A stretch of DNA of 40,300 nucleotides from Betaproteobacteria bacterium. Lineage in GTDB: Bacteria; Pseudomonadota; Gammaproteobacteria; Burkholderiales; Rhodocyclaceae. The position numbers and the translations under genes were made by a program. Below are positions 13,682-21,403 of the stretch, piece by piece (the stretch's first letter is position 1; each line of letters opens with the position of its first letter). The notes beneath the pieces are model-generated. The model searched no databases. It saw nothing but the letters and a program-made list of their open reading frames with translations, and had not been told where the DNA came from. The stretch covers positions 1 to 40,300 of the forward strand of contig JACRAR010000006.1 in NCBI GenBank assembly GCA_016234745.1, read 5' to 3'.

Positions 13682-16168
13682 ATGCCTCTCGACTCCCGCC
13701 TTCTCCGCGACACACCGTTCAAGCAGCAGCTGAACATCGTCGTCACCGTGGGTGTCCTCTTCTTTGCCCTGGCCTCCTCGCTGCTGACCTCGTGGCAAGG
13801 CAGCCACCAGATACGCCGCAACCTGCTTGAGCAGGGCGAGCACATCGCCGGGAACCTCGCCAGCCAAAGCAAGCTCGCCTTGCTCTATGCCTCCGCCGAA
13901 AACGCCGACGTGGCCATCAGGACCGCGCTGTCATTCCCCGATGTCATGCGCGTGGAAATCCGCCATGCCAGCGGCCGGCCGCTGATCGTGGGCGGCGAGC
14001 AGGCCGCCGAGAACGAGGCGCCGCTGGTAGACAAGGGCATCCGCCGGGCCTACCTGGAAACGGAAACCGGCGAGGACTGGCGTTTCGTTGCGCCGGTGCT
14101 GAGCGAGGGCGACAACTCGCCGTTCGCTGTCGTGGAACGCAAGGAGGAAGTTCTCGGCTTCGTGCGCGTAGTGCAAAGCAAAGCGACGCTATCGCGCATG
14201 CTGACGCAGATCTTCCTGCTCAACCTCGCCATCTCGCTGGTCTTCGCCGTCGTCTTCCTGTTCGTCCTGCGCAAGCTGGCCGACAGGCTGACGCGCCCGA
14301 TCACCGAATTGTCCGAGGCCATGGCACGCACCGAACGCGGCGAGTCGAACGTGCGCGCCGGGGTTGGCGGGCCGAAGGACATCCGCGATATGGCCCAGGC
14401 CTTCAACAGCATGATCGCCACGCTGCAGGAACGCGAGCAGGCATTGCGGGAAAGCAAGGAAAGCTACAGCGAAGTGGTGAACAGCGTCAAAGAAGTGATT
14501 TTTCAGACCAACGCCGCTGGAGAGTTGTCTTTCCTCAATATGACCTGGGTAGAGATTACCGGCATTGATGCGGATCAGGCCATCGGCCAGCCGATGGCGC
14601 AATACTTCGTCAAAGAGGATCGGTCGCGCGTCGTTCTGTGCATGGAGACCCTGAACCGGCACGAGGCATCGAAGTGCCGGTTCGAAGCGCGCTATCCGCG
14701 TCAGGACGGCAGTCTCGGCTGGTTCGACGTGGCCCAGCGCGCACGCTATGATGCGGCAGGCAGGTTCGCCGGCACCTCAGGCACCCTTGACGATATCACC
14801 GAGCAGAAACATGCCGAGGAACGCATTCACTTCCTTGCCTACCATGATGCCCTGACCCGCTTGCCGAACCGCATGCTGGCGCAGGACCGCTTCGAACAAG
14901 CCATGGCTCTGGCAGACCGCGCGCACACGAAAGTGGCATTGATCTTTCTCGACCTCGACAATTTCAAGACCATCAACGATTCGCTGGGGCATTTGACCGG
15001 CGATGAACTCCTCAAGGAAGTCACCCGGCGGCTGACCGAATGCGTGCGCGACACGGACACGATCAGCCGCCTCGGCGGAGATGAGTTCCTGGTTATTCTG
15101 CCCGCGTTGCATGATGCCGATGCCATCGCCCCGGTGATTGTCAATCTGCTTGCCCGCATGGTGGAAGGTTTCGAAATCGGCGAACAGGAACTCAATACCT
15201 CGGCCTCCATCGGCATTGCCTTGTATCCCGACGACGGCACGGACTTCGATGCCTTATTGAAAAAGTCCGACATGGCGATGTATCGCGCCAAGGATGCCGG
15301 CCGCAATACCTACCGTTTCTTCGACGACCAGATGAACGTCGAAGCCGTCGAGCATCTGCGCATGCGCAACGGCCTGCGCAAGGCTTTGGAACGCGATGAG
15401 TTCGTGCTGCACTACCAACCGCAGATCAATATCGCAAACGGCACCCTGACCGGGGCCGAAGCGCTGATCCGCTGGAACCATCCGGAAATGGGCATCGTGG
15501 CGCCGGCCCGCTTCATCCCGATCGCCGAGGACAGCGGGCTCATCGTCCCGATCGGCGAATGGGTTCTCTACGAAGCCTGCCGCCAGGCGGCAGCCTGGGG
15601 CAAAGCGGGCATCCAGGGCCTGGTGATTGCCGTCAATCTGTCCGCCGTGCAATTCCGGCGCGGCGATATCGAGCAGTCGGTGATCCGCGCGCTCGAAGCC
15701 TCGTCTCTCGACCCCACCCTGCTCGAACTGGAACTCACCGAATCGATCCTGATCACCGACAGCGAGAACGTCCTCGCCACCGTCCAACGCTTGAAACGGC
15801 TCGGCGTCAAACTCTCCATCGACGACTTCGGCACCGGCTACTCATCTCTGTCCTACCTGAAGCGCTTCCAGGTGGACAAGCTCAAGATCGATCAGTCCTT
15901 TGTACGCGACCTGGTGACTGATGCCGAAGACGCAGCGATCGTGCGCGCCATCATCCAGATGGCGGACAGTTTTGGACTGAAGACGATTGCCGAGGGAGTC
16001 GAAACCGAGCACATCCTCAGACTGCTGCGCGAGTTCGGTTGCGATGAGGCCCAGGGCTACTACTTCGCCCGCCCGATGCCGGCCGGGGAATTGCCGACTT
16101 TCCGCTCCGCCCTGCGGACCCATCCCCAGCTTGCCGCGCTCGGCGGCCGCGACCTGTCCAGCGCCTGA
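13682..16168 (+). CDS. Membrane c-di-GMP enzyme: CHASE8-HAMP-PAS-GGDEF-EAL
   Basis: An 828-residue inner-membrane protein that may both make and break c-di-GMP. Order seen: membrane segment 1 (about 18-38); periplasmic CHASE8-like domain (about 40-175); membrane segment 2 (about 177-197); HAMP (about 198-250); PAS (about 261-370); GGDEF (about 375-545); EAL (about 570-805). The GGDEF motif (about 465-469) is intact with an RDTD inhibition site before it. The EAL domain keeps EAL at about 593-595 and the NLSAVQFRR, ELTES, DDFGTGYSS, KIDQSFV and AEGVET blocks, so both halves look competent. It starts 13 bases after the binding-protein gene, implying one transcript. The NspS-MbaA pair of Vibrio is a known case of a periplasmic binding protein controlling a GGDEF-EAL protein; the same is inferred here. 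Confidence 0.92.
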   Translation: MPLDSRLLRDTPFKQQLNIVVTVGVLFFALASSLLTSWQGSHQIRRNLLEQGEHIAGNLASQSKLALLYASAENADVAIRTALSFPDVMRVEIRHASGRPLIVGGEQAAENEAPLVDKGIRRAYLETETGEDWRFVAPVLSEGDNSPFAVVERKEEVLGFVRVVQSKATLSRMLTQIFLLNLAISLVFAVVFLFVLRKLADRLTRPITELSEAMARTERGESNVRAGVGGPKDIRDMAQAFNSMIATLQEREQALRESKESYSEVVNSVKEVIFQTNAAGELSFLNMTWVEITGIDADQAIGQPMAQYFVKEDRSRVVLCMETLNRHEASKCRFEARYPRQDGSLGWFDVAQRARYDAAGRFAGTSGTLDDITEQKHAEERIHFLAYHDALTRLPNRMLAQDRFEQAMALADRAHTKVALIFLDLDNFKTINDSLGHLTGDELLKEVTRRLTECVRDTDTISRLGGDEFLVILPALHDADAIAPVIVNLLARMVEGFEIGEQELNTSASIGIALYPDDGTDFDALLKKSDMAMYRAKDAGRNTYRFFDDQMNVEAVEHLRMRNGLRKALERDEFVLHYQPQINIANGTLTGAEALIRWNHPEMGIVAPARFIPIAEDSGLIVPIGEWVLYEACRQAAAWGKAGIQGLVIAVNLSAVQFRRGDIEQSVIRALEASSLDPTLLELELTESILITDSENVLATVQRLKRLGVKLSIDDFGTGYSSLSYLKRFQVDKLKIDQSFVRDLVTDAEDAAIVRAIIQMADSFGLKTIAEGVETEHILRLLREFGCDEAQGYYFARPMPAGELPTFRSALRTHPQLAALGGRDLSSA

Positions 16169-16293
16169 AAAGAGGCCGCAGCCGGTGCATCGACCCCCTG
16201 CGCACAGAAACCGCACAGCAATGAAAACTCACGGCTTGCAACCAGCTATCAATCGCCGTTCAACTTTTCCGATTGCAGCGGATCAAGGCGGAC

Positions 16294-17973
16294 TCACTCC
16301 GCATGGAACCGAATCAAATTGGCTCCAGAATTTTTGGCCTGGTACATCGCAATGTCGGCCCATTTCAAAATATCTTCTTGCGTGGCTTTGTGGTTGCCGA
16401 ACAACACCACGCCAATGCATGCCGTGCAGCTATGCTCAACCACAAAATCTTCTTGCTCTGACTTCCTGATCTTCAGCAGATAGGGATTTGCCAAAGCGAC
16501 GCGGATTTTCTCTGCAACCATCAGGGCTTGCGACGTGGCTTTGTCTTTGTCAATATCCAACTCTTCCAGCATCACCACAAACTCGTCACCGCCAAAGCGA
16601 GCGGCGGTGTCAATCTGGCGCACGCAACCGGTCAGCCGCTCGGCCACCTCGATCAGCAATAGATCGCCAGCGTCATGTCCGTGCTTGTCGTTGAGTGCCT
16701 TGAAGTTGTCCAGATCGAGGAACATCAATGCGCCATGAAACTTGCTGCGTTTGCTGGCTGCCAAGGCATGATTCAATCTGTCATCCAGCATGTGCCGGTT
16801 GGGTAATTTGGTTAGCCGGTCATAAAAGGCAAGATGACGCACTTGTTCTTCCGTTTTCTTCTGCTCAGTGATGTCCTTGATCACCAAAACACGCTCGTTG
16901 ATGAATTTTTCCTTCAGCAAAGGCGATACCGATACGCTGACTATGACATCGGGATTGGTTTTGATGCGCAGGCTGCATTCAAAGGTTCGTTGTGTCAGCA
17001 GGTCATCCATGAGGTTGCCGAACATCGCGTCAGTGACGAATACCTCATCCAGTGCGCTCCCCTCGATCTGCGCCATTGCCACGTTATTGCTGATCTGGCG
17101 CATCGCCAAATTGCTGCGCAGAATACGGCCGGTCTGGTCCACCACCATGACTCCCTCGTTGAGAGAGTCGATGACCGATTCGACGTAATCCCGGCTGACC
17201 AGTGTGCGGGAAAGTTCTTCTCCCATTTGGTTGAAGGCTCTTGCAAGGTCACCGATTTCATCCGCTGTTTGCAGTTCGGCGCGAGCTTCAAGATTACCGG
17301 TTCCCAAGCTCAGGGCGGCCTGGCGCAGCGAACCGATTGGTTTCACCATGCGCATGGCATGCCACTTGCCGCCAACAATTGCGATCAGTATCGAACCGCA
17401 TACGGCAGCGACAAGCCAAGCCAGATGCTTCATCAACTGGGAGTGGACTTTCTCCTGTTGTTCATGAAACTCTCGCTCCTCGTTGGCGGCAGCCTTGGCA
17501 ATCAAGTCGTTCAGGGCTGCCAGCGCCGCGCTGACTTGTACCAGTTGGCGATGAAAAGCCACTGCCTCCCTTAAATGGTCGTAGGCAGGCAATGCCTCGA
17601 CCGCCTTTTCGAAAGCTCGCACAGAGTCTTCAATTTCCTTGGCAGTGCCCAGTTCATGGGGAAAGTATTTTTCAACCAACCGGTGGTAATCCGCCACCGC
17701 AGCCGCGATATCGGTCAGGGGAATTTGGAGCTTCGGCGCATTCCCGGCAGGCGCGGCTTCCTGGTTGATCGATTGCACGGCCACAGAAAATGCGAGCATG
17801 GTTGCTGCCATTCTGATGCGCTCGAGCGCAGTCAGCACCGGCTGAGTGCGATTGATGGCGCTGTCAAAGGATTGTGTAATGGCGCTTAGGCCGTTATATC
17901 CGGTCAGCCCGACCACCAGAACAAGCATGGCTATCAGGACATAGCCGGAAAATATCTGCTTGTGAAGTTTCAT
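16294..17973 (-). CDS. Membrane diguanylate cyclase: four-helix sensor, HAMP, PAS, GGDEF
   Basis: A 559-residue protein predicted to make c-di-GMP. Seen: membrane segment 1 (about 9-29), a helical periplasmic region (about 30-183) like a chemoreceptor ligand domain, membrane segment 2 (about 184-202), HAMP (about 208-260), a PAS-like domain (about 265-372) and GGDEF (about 380-550). The motif GGDEF at 461-465 is intact and RQID at 452-455 forms the inhibition site. Its cyclase domain closely resembles that of the protein at 354-2159 (GHDAGDLLLIEVAERL against GHKAGDLLLIEVALRL). It points toward the GGDEF-EAL gene, tail to tail, with a 125-base gap lacking a clear terminator. The DNA is more AT-rich than its neighbours. 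Ligand unknown. Confidence 0.9.
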   Translation of the reverse strand: MKLHKQIFSGYVLIAMLVLVVGLTGYNGLSAITQSFDSAINRTQPVLTALERIRMAATMLAFSVAVQSINQEAAPAGNAPKLQIPLTDIAAAVADYHRLVEKYFPHELGTAKEIEDSVRAFEKAVEALPAYDHLREAVAFHRQLVQVSAALAALNDLIAKAAANEEREFHEQQEKVHSQLMKHLAWLVAAVCGSILIAIVGGKWHAMRMVKPIGSLRQAALSLGTGNLEARAELQTADEIGDLARAFNQMGEELSRTLVSRDYVESVIDSLNEGVMVVDQTGRILRSNLAMRQISNNVAMAQIEGSALDEVFVTDAMFGNLMDDLLTQRTFECSLRIKTNPDVIVSVSVSPLLKEKFINERVLVIKDITEQKKTEEQVRHLAFYDRLTKLPNRHMLDDRLNHALAASKRSKFHGALMFLDLDNFKALNDKHGHDAGDLLLIEVAERLTGCVRQIDTAARFGGDEFVVMLEELDIDKDKATSQALMVAEKIRVALANPYLLKIRKSEQEDFVVEHSCTACIGVVLFGNHKATQEDILKWADIAMYQAKNSGANLIRFHAE

Positions 17974-18042
17974 GGCGTGATGGCTGCAAAGGCGGAAGAT
18001 TGAAGATGAACCTCGAAACGGTCTGGTGTCTAACTGTCTCCT

Positions 18043-18834
18043 CTAACCCGCGAAGTGATCCACAACCCGGTGAGAAATCCATATCGTCGCAACGCCCGCG
18101 GCGATCAGCAGGACTTGCTGCAGGGTCGCCTTGAGTTCGGTGCGCTTGTGCAAGCCGGGGATCAGGTCGGCGACGGCGACATAAATCATGCTCGCCGCGC
18201 CCAGCGCCAGAAATACCGGGACCGCGCTTTGCGCCTGGGACAACGCGTAATACGAGAGCATTCCGCCGGCCAGTGTCGCCAGGCTCGAGATCAGGTTATA
18301 GAGCAGCGCCTTGGCCCGCGAATAGCCGGAATGCAGGAGGATCACGAAGTCGCCGACTTCCTGCGGGATCTCGTGGGCAATGATGGCCAGCGCCGTGATG
18401 ATGCCAAGCTGGACGCTTTCCATGAAGGCGGCGGCGATCAGCACGCCGTCGACGAAATTATGGAAGGTGTCGCCGATCAGGATCAGCAGGCCGCTGCGGC
18501 CGCCGTCGAAGGATTCATGCCGGTGGGCATCCTGCAGCTCGTGCCCCTCGCAGGCCTCGGTATGGCAGTGGCGCCACAGCACGAGTTTTTCGAGCACGAA
18601 AAAAGCCAGGATGCCGCCCAGGACGATTGCGCAGGTGGTCGAAGCATCCGAAGTGGCCGTGATGGCTTCCGGCAGGACCTCAAGGAATGCCGCGCCGAGC
18701 AGGGCGCCGATGGCGAAGCTGACGAGTTGCGATACCCAGGCGGCGCCAAACGCCAGAGCGAACAATGCGGCAGCGAGTACCGACAAGACGCCGCCGGCAA
18801 CAGAGGTAACGATGATCCAGAGTAGAACTGACAT
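18043..18834 (-). CDS. ZIP-family divalent metal transporter
   Basis: A 263-residue inner-membrane protein with about eight hydrophobic segments, the usual size for bacterial ZIPs. ZIP proteins move zinc or other divalent metals into the cytoplasm. The two metal-site helices are clear: GDTFHNFVDGVLIAA (segment 4) and IIAHEIPQEVGDFVIL (segment 5). A loop with several His and acidic residues (WRHCHTEACEGHELQDAHRH) lies before segment 4 and may collect metal. GALLGAAFLEVLPEA is the typical segment-2 sequence. No metal regulator is adjacent. Substrate could be Zn, Fe or Mn; sequence alone does not decide. Confidence 0.9.
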   Translation of the reverse strand: MSVLLWIIVTSVAGGVLSVLAAALFALAFGAAWVSQLVSFAIGALLGAAFLEVLPEAITATSDASTTCAIVLGGILAFFVLEKLVLWRHCHTEACEGHELQDAHRHESFDGGRSGLLILIGDTFHNFVDGVLIAAAFMESVQLGIITALAIIAHEIPQEVGDFVILLHSGYSRAKALLYNLISSLATLAGGMLSYYALSQAQSAVPVFLALGAASMIYVAVADLIPGLHKRTELKATLQQVLLIAAGVATIWISHRVVDHFAG

Positions 18835-18868
18835 GGCGCCTGATTATACGGGAAGCCTCAGCCGGCCC

Positions 18869-19606
18869 TTATTCGAGCCAGATGCAGGACGCCATGCGTC
18901 CGGTGATGCCGTCGCGACGATAGGAATAGAAGCGTTGCGCATCCTCATAAGTACACCAGGAACCGCCTGAGACGCGCTGCAATCCCAACCCGGCCAGGCG
19001 CTGCCTTGCCAATCGATACAAGTCGCATAGCCATTTGCCCTGACCATGCGCTACGAATGCCTGTTCCGCCGCGCCGTCATGGCGGCAGAAAATATCGCGC
19101 ACATCGGCGCCGACCTCGAAGGCATTCGGGCCGATCGCCGGACCGAGCCAGGCCAGCATGCGTGCCGGCTCGATGGCCATGGCGGCAACACAGGCCTCAA
19201 TCACGCCGGCCGCCAATCCGCGCCAGCCGGCGTGCACGGCGCCGATGACACTGGCATCGTCGGCACACAACAGCACGGGCAGGCAGTCGGCGGTCAACAC
19301 CGCGCAGACCCGGCCGGGACTGCGGGCGATGCAGGCATCGGCAACCGGACCCGCAGGGGCCTGCTCCGCCACCCGCACGCGGATCCCATGCTCCTGCTGC
19401 AGCCAGAGCGGCTCGGCAGGCACATGGAACGGTGGCAGGCGCAGCAACGCACGATTGGCAACCACAGCCTCGGGATCATCGCCGACATGGGCGGCCAGAT
19501 TGAGGCCGGCATAAGCGCCCAGGCTGATGCCGCCGCTGCGCGTGGTCGCCAGTGCATGTACCGCCGCTGGCGCATCCCAGTCGGGTCTGATCCAGTCCAG
19601 GCTCAT
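18869..19606 (-). CDS. pgeF: Peptidoglycan editing factor PgeF (YfiH/DUF152, multicopper-like laccase fold)
   Basis: A 245-residue member of the YfiH family. The E. coli protein removes wrongly incorporated residues from peptidoglycan precursors; older labels are polyphenol oxidase or laccase. Seen: the family blocks WLQQEHG, VLTADCLPVLL, GAVHAGWRGLAAGV, LGPAIGPNAFEVG and RFYSYRRDG. The conserved His of QQEHG, Cys of ADCLP and His of VHAGWRG are present. The ATG at 19606 is chosen because it overlaps the rluD stop by four bases (ATGA); a longer frame to 19666 would lie inside rluD. Translational coupling rluD-pgeF is common in proteobacteria. Confidence 0.9.
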   Translation of the reverse strand: MSLDWIRPDWDAPAAVHALATTRSGGISLGAYAGLNLAAHVGDDPEAVVANRALLRLPPFHVPAEPLWLQQEHGIRVRVAEQAPAGPVADACIARSPGRVCAVLTADCLPVLLCADDASVIGAVHAGWRGLAAGVIEACVAAMAIEPARMLAWLGPAIGPNAFEVGADVRDIFCRHDGAAEQAFVAHGQGKWLCDLYRLARQRLAGLGLQRVSGGSWCTYEDAQRFYSYRRDGITGRMASCIWLE

Positions 19607-20595
19607 GGATTCGCGCGCAAGGCATCCAGCAAGTCGGCAAAATCCCTGGGCAACGACGACTCCCAACTCATTTCCTCATGCGTGCGCGGATGCAGCAAGG
19701 TCAGCCGCCAGGCATGCAGGGCCTGGCGCGGGAAAGCCGAGAGCAGCGCATTTCCGCCACCGCGGCGGCCATAGACCGGGTCGCCAACCAGCGGGTGCTT
19801 GATCGAGGCCATGTGCACGCGAATCTGGTGGGTGCGCCCGGTTTCGAGGCGGCACTCGAGCAGGGTGGCAGCGGCAAACCGTTCGCGCACGCTGTAGTGG
19901 GTGCGCGCCTCCTTGCCCCGCTTCCCCTGCTCCGCCACCACCGCCATCTTGGTGCGCTGGGTCGGGTGACGCGCGATCGGCGCATCAACGCTGCCGGCTG
20001 AGGCAACGGCGCCATGTACCAGGGCCAGGTATTCGCGTTTCACGCTGCGCGCCTGAAGCTGCCGCACCAGGTCGGTCTGCGCAGCAAGGGTCCTGGCGAC
20101 CACGAGCAGGCCGCTGGTTTCCTTGTCGAGGCGATGCACGATGCCGGCGCGCGGAATCTCGCTGAGTTCCGGGGCATGGTGCAGCAGGGCATTCAGCAGG
20201 GTGCCCCGCCAGTTGCCGCTGCCGGGGTGGACCACCAGTCCAGCCGGCTTGTCGATGACGAGCAGATCCTGGTCTTCATGAAGCACGCTCAATGCAATCT
20301 CTTCGGCCACATGGGAATTGGCGGCAGGATCGGCTGCGGCAGTGACGCAGATGGTTTCGCCGCCCCACATCTTGTGCTTGGCATCCGGGCAGGACAGTCC
20401 CGCGACGCTGATGCGCCCTTCGCGCAGCCAGGCCTGCAGGCGGCTGCGCGAATGTTGCGGCAACAGACGCACCAGCGTCTGATCGAGGCGCAATCCGGCG
20501 TATTCGGACGGAACCGTCAGGCACTCGGTCGCAGCAGGGTGCTCATCGGCGCTTGCGCTATAATCCGGCGGGTTCGATTGCGGGGCATTCATCAT
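19603..20595 (-). CDS. rluD: 23S rRNA pseudouridine synthase RluD
   Basis: Converts uridines in helix 69 of 23S rRNA (1911, 1915 and 1917 in E. coli) to pseudouridine. Seen: an S4-like RNA-binding N-terminus (LRLDQTLVRLLPQHSRSRLQAWLREG), then the catalytic domain with the Asp motif HRLDKETSGLLV, KREYLALVHG, the GRTHQIRVHMA block and HPLVGDPVYG. About 330 residues, normal length. The start is placed at the double ATG 20595/20592, where it overlaps the bamD ATG on the other strand; a longer frame to 20724 would run through bamD. The same divergent order of rluD-pgeF and bamD (comL) is known in betaproteobacteria. Confidence 0.88.
   Translation of the reverse strand: MMNAPQSNPPDYSASADEHPAATECLTVPSEYAGLRLDQTLVRLLPQHSRSRLQAWLREGRISVAGLSCPDAKHKMWGGETICVTAAADPAANSHVAEEIALSVLHEDQDLLVIDKPAGLVVHPGSGNWRGTLLNALLHHAPELSEIPRAGIVHRLDKETSGLLVVARTLAAQTDLVRQLQARSVKREYLALVHGAVASAGSVDAPIARHPTQRTKMAVVAEQGKRGKEARTHYSVRERFAAATLLECRLETGRTHQIRVHMASIKHPLVGDPVYGRRGGGNALLSAFPRQALHAWRLTLLHPRTHEEMSWESSLPRDFADLLDALRANP
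20559..20564 (+). promoter_or_regulatory. Candidate -10 box of the bamD promoter
   Basis: A perfect TATAAT at 20559-20564 lies 30 bases before the bamD ATG, inside the first codons of rluD. No good -35 match is found at 16-18 bases. Because the two start codons overlap, each promoter must lie within the other gene, and this is the only strong box seen for bamD. Confidence 0.4.
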
Positions 20596-21394
20596 GCATA
20601 GTGTAGCGGCTAAAGCAGTATTTTTCGCGCTTCTCGTCTCACTTCTGGGCGGTTGCGGCCTGCTGCCCGACCAGAAGGATGAAACCGCCGGCTGGTCGGC
20701 GGAGAAGCTGTACACCGAAGCCAAGGACGCGATGAATGACGGCGCCTACGACAAGGCCATCAAGAATTTCGAAAAGCTCGAGGCACGTTATCCCTATGGT
20801 CGCTACGCCCAGCAGGCCCAGCTCGAAATTGCCTATGCCTATTACAAGCAGCAGGAGCCTGCCTCGGCAGTGACGGCTTGCGATCGATTCATCCGCCTCC
20901 ATCCCAACCACCCGAACGTGGATTACGCCTACTTTCTCAAGGGGCTGGCGAACTTTGGCGAAGACCTCGGCATCCTGGCCAAGCTCAGCATGCAGGACCT
21001 CAGCGAACGCGATCCCAAGGCCGCACGGGATTCCTTCGATGCCTTCAAGGAACTGGTGGTCAAGTTTCCCGACAGCAAATACGCGGAAGACGCCAGGGCG
21101 CGCATGAATTACCTGACCAATACCCTGGCGCAGCATCATGTGCATGTGGCGCGCTACTATTACAAGCGCGGGGCCTACATTGCCTCGATCAACCGCGCCC
21201 AGACCGCGCTCAAGAACTATCCCGGCTCACCGGCCAACGAGCAGGCGCTGTATGTCGTCATGAAATCCTACGAAAGCCTGGGAATGAAGGATTTGCGCGA
21301 CGATACGGAACGGGTGTTGCGCAAGAATTTCCCCAAGAGCGAGTTGTTTGCGCAAGGCCTGGACCAACCCGACCCCTGGTGGAAACTCTGGTAG
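20594..21394 (+). CDS. bamD: Outer-membrane assembly lipoprotein BamD
   Basis: An essential lipoprotein of the BAM complex, which folds beta-barrel proteins into the outer membrane. Seen: signal peptide with lipobox LGGC (lipidated Cys21), then tetratricopeptide-like repeats starting at WSAEKLYTEAKDAMNDGAYDKAI and continuing with FEKLEARYPYGRYAQQAQLEIAYAYYK. The stretches DRFIRLHPNHPNVDYAYFLKGL, SRERDP-like DLSERDPKAARDSF and FPDSKYAEDARARM are typical. 266 residues is normal length. It diverges from rluD with overlapping start codons and has a TATAAT box 30 bases upstream. Confidence 0.95.
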   Translation: MHSVAAKAVFFALLVSLLGGCGLLPDQKDETAGWSAEKLYTEAKDAMNDGAYDKAIKNFEKLEARYPYGRYAQQAQLEIAYAYYKQQEPASAVTACDRFIRLHPNHPNVDYAYFLKGLANFGEDLGILAKLSMQDLSERDPKAARDSFDAFKELVVKFPDSKYAEDARARMNYLTNTLAQHHVHVARYYYKRGAYIASINRAQTALKNYPGSPANEQALYVVMKSYESLGMKDLRDDTERVLRKNFPKSELFAQGLDQPDPWWKLW

Positions 21395-21403
21395 CTTAAC
21401 GGC

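Noticed and set aside
16169-16293. Bidirectional terminator between the two convergent c-di-GMP genes
   Set aside because: No GC-rich stem with a T run could be found on either strand.
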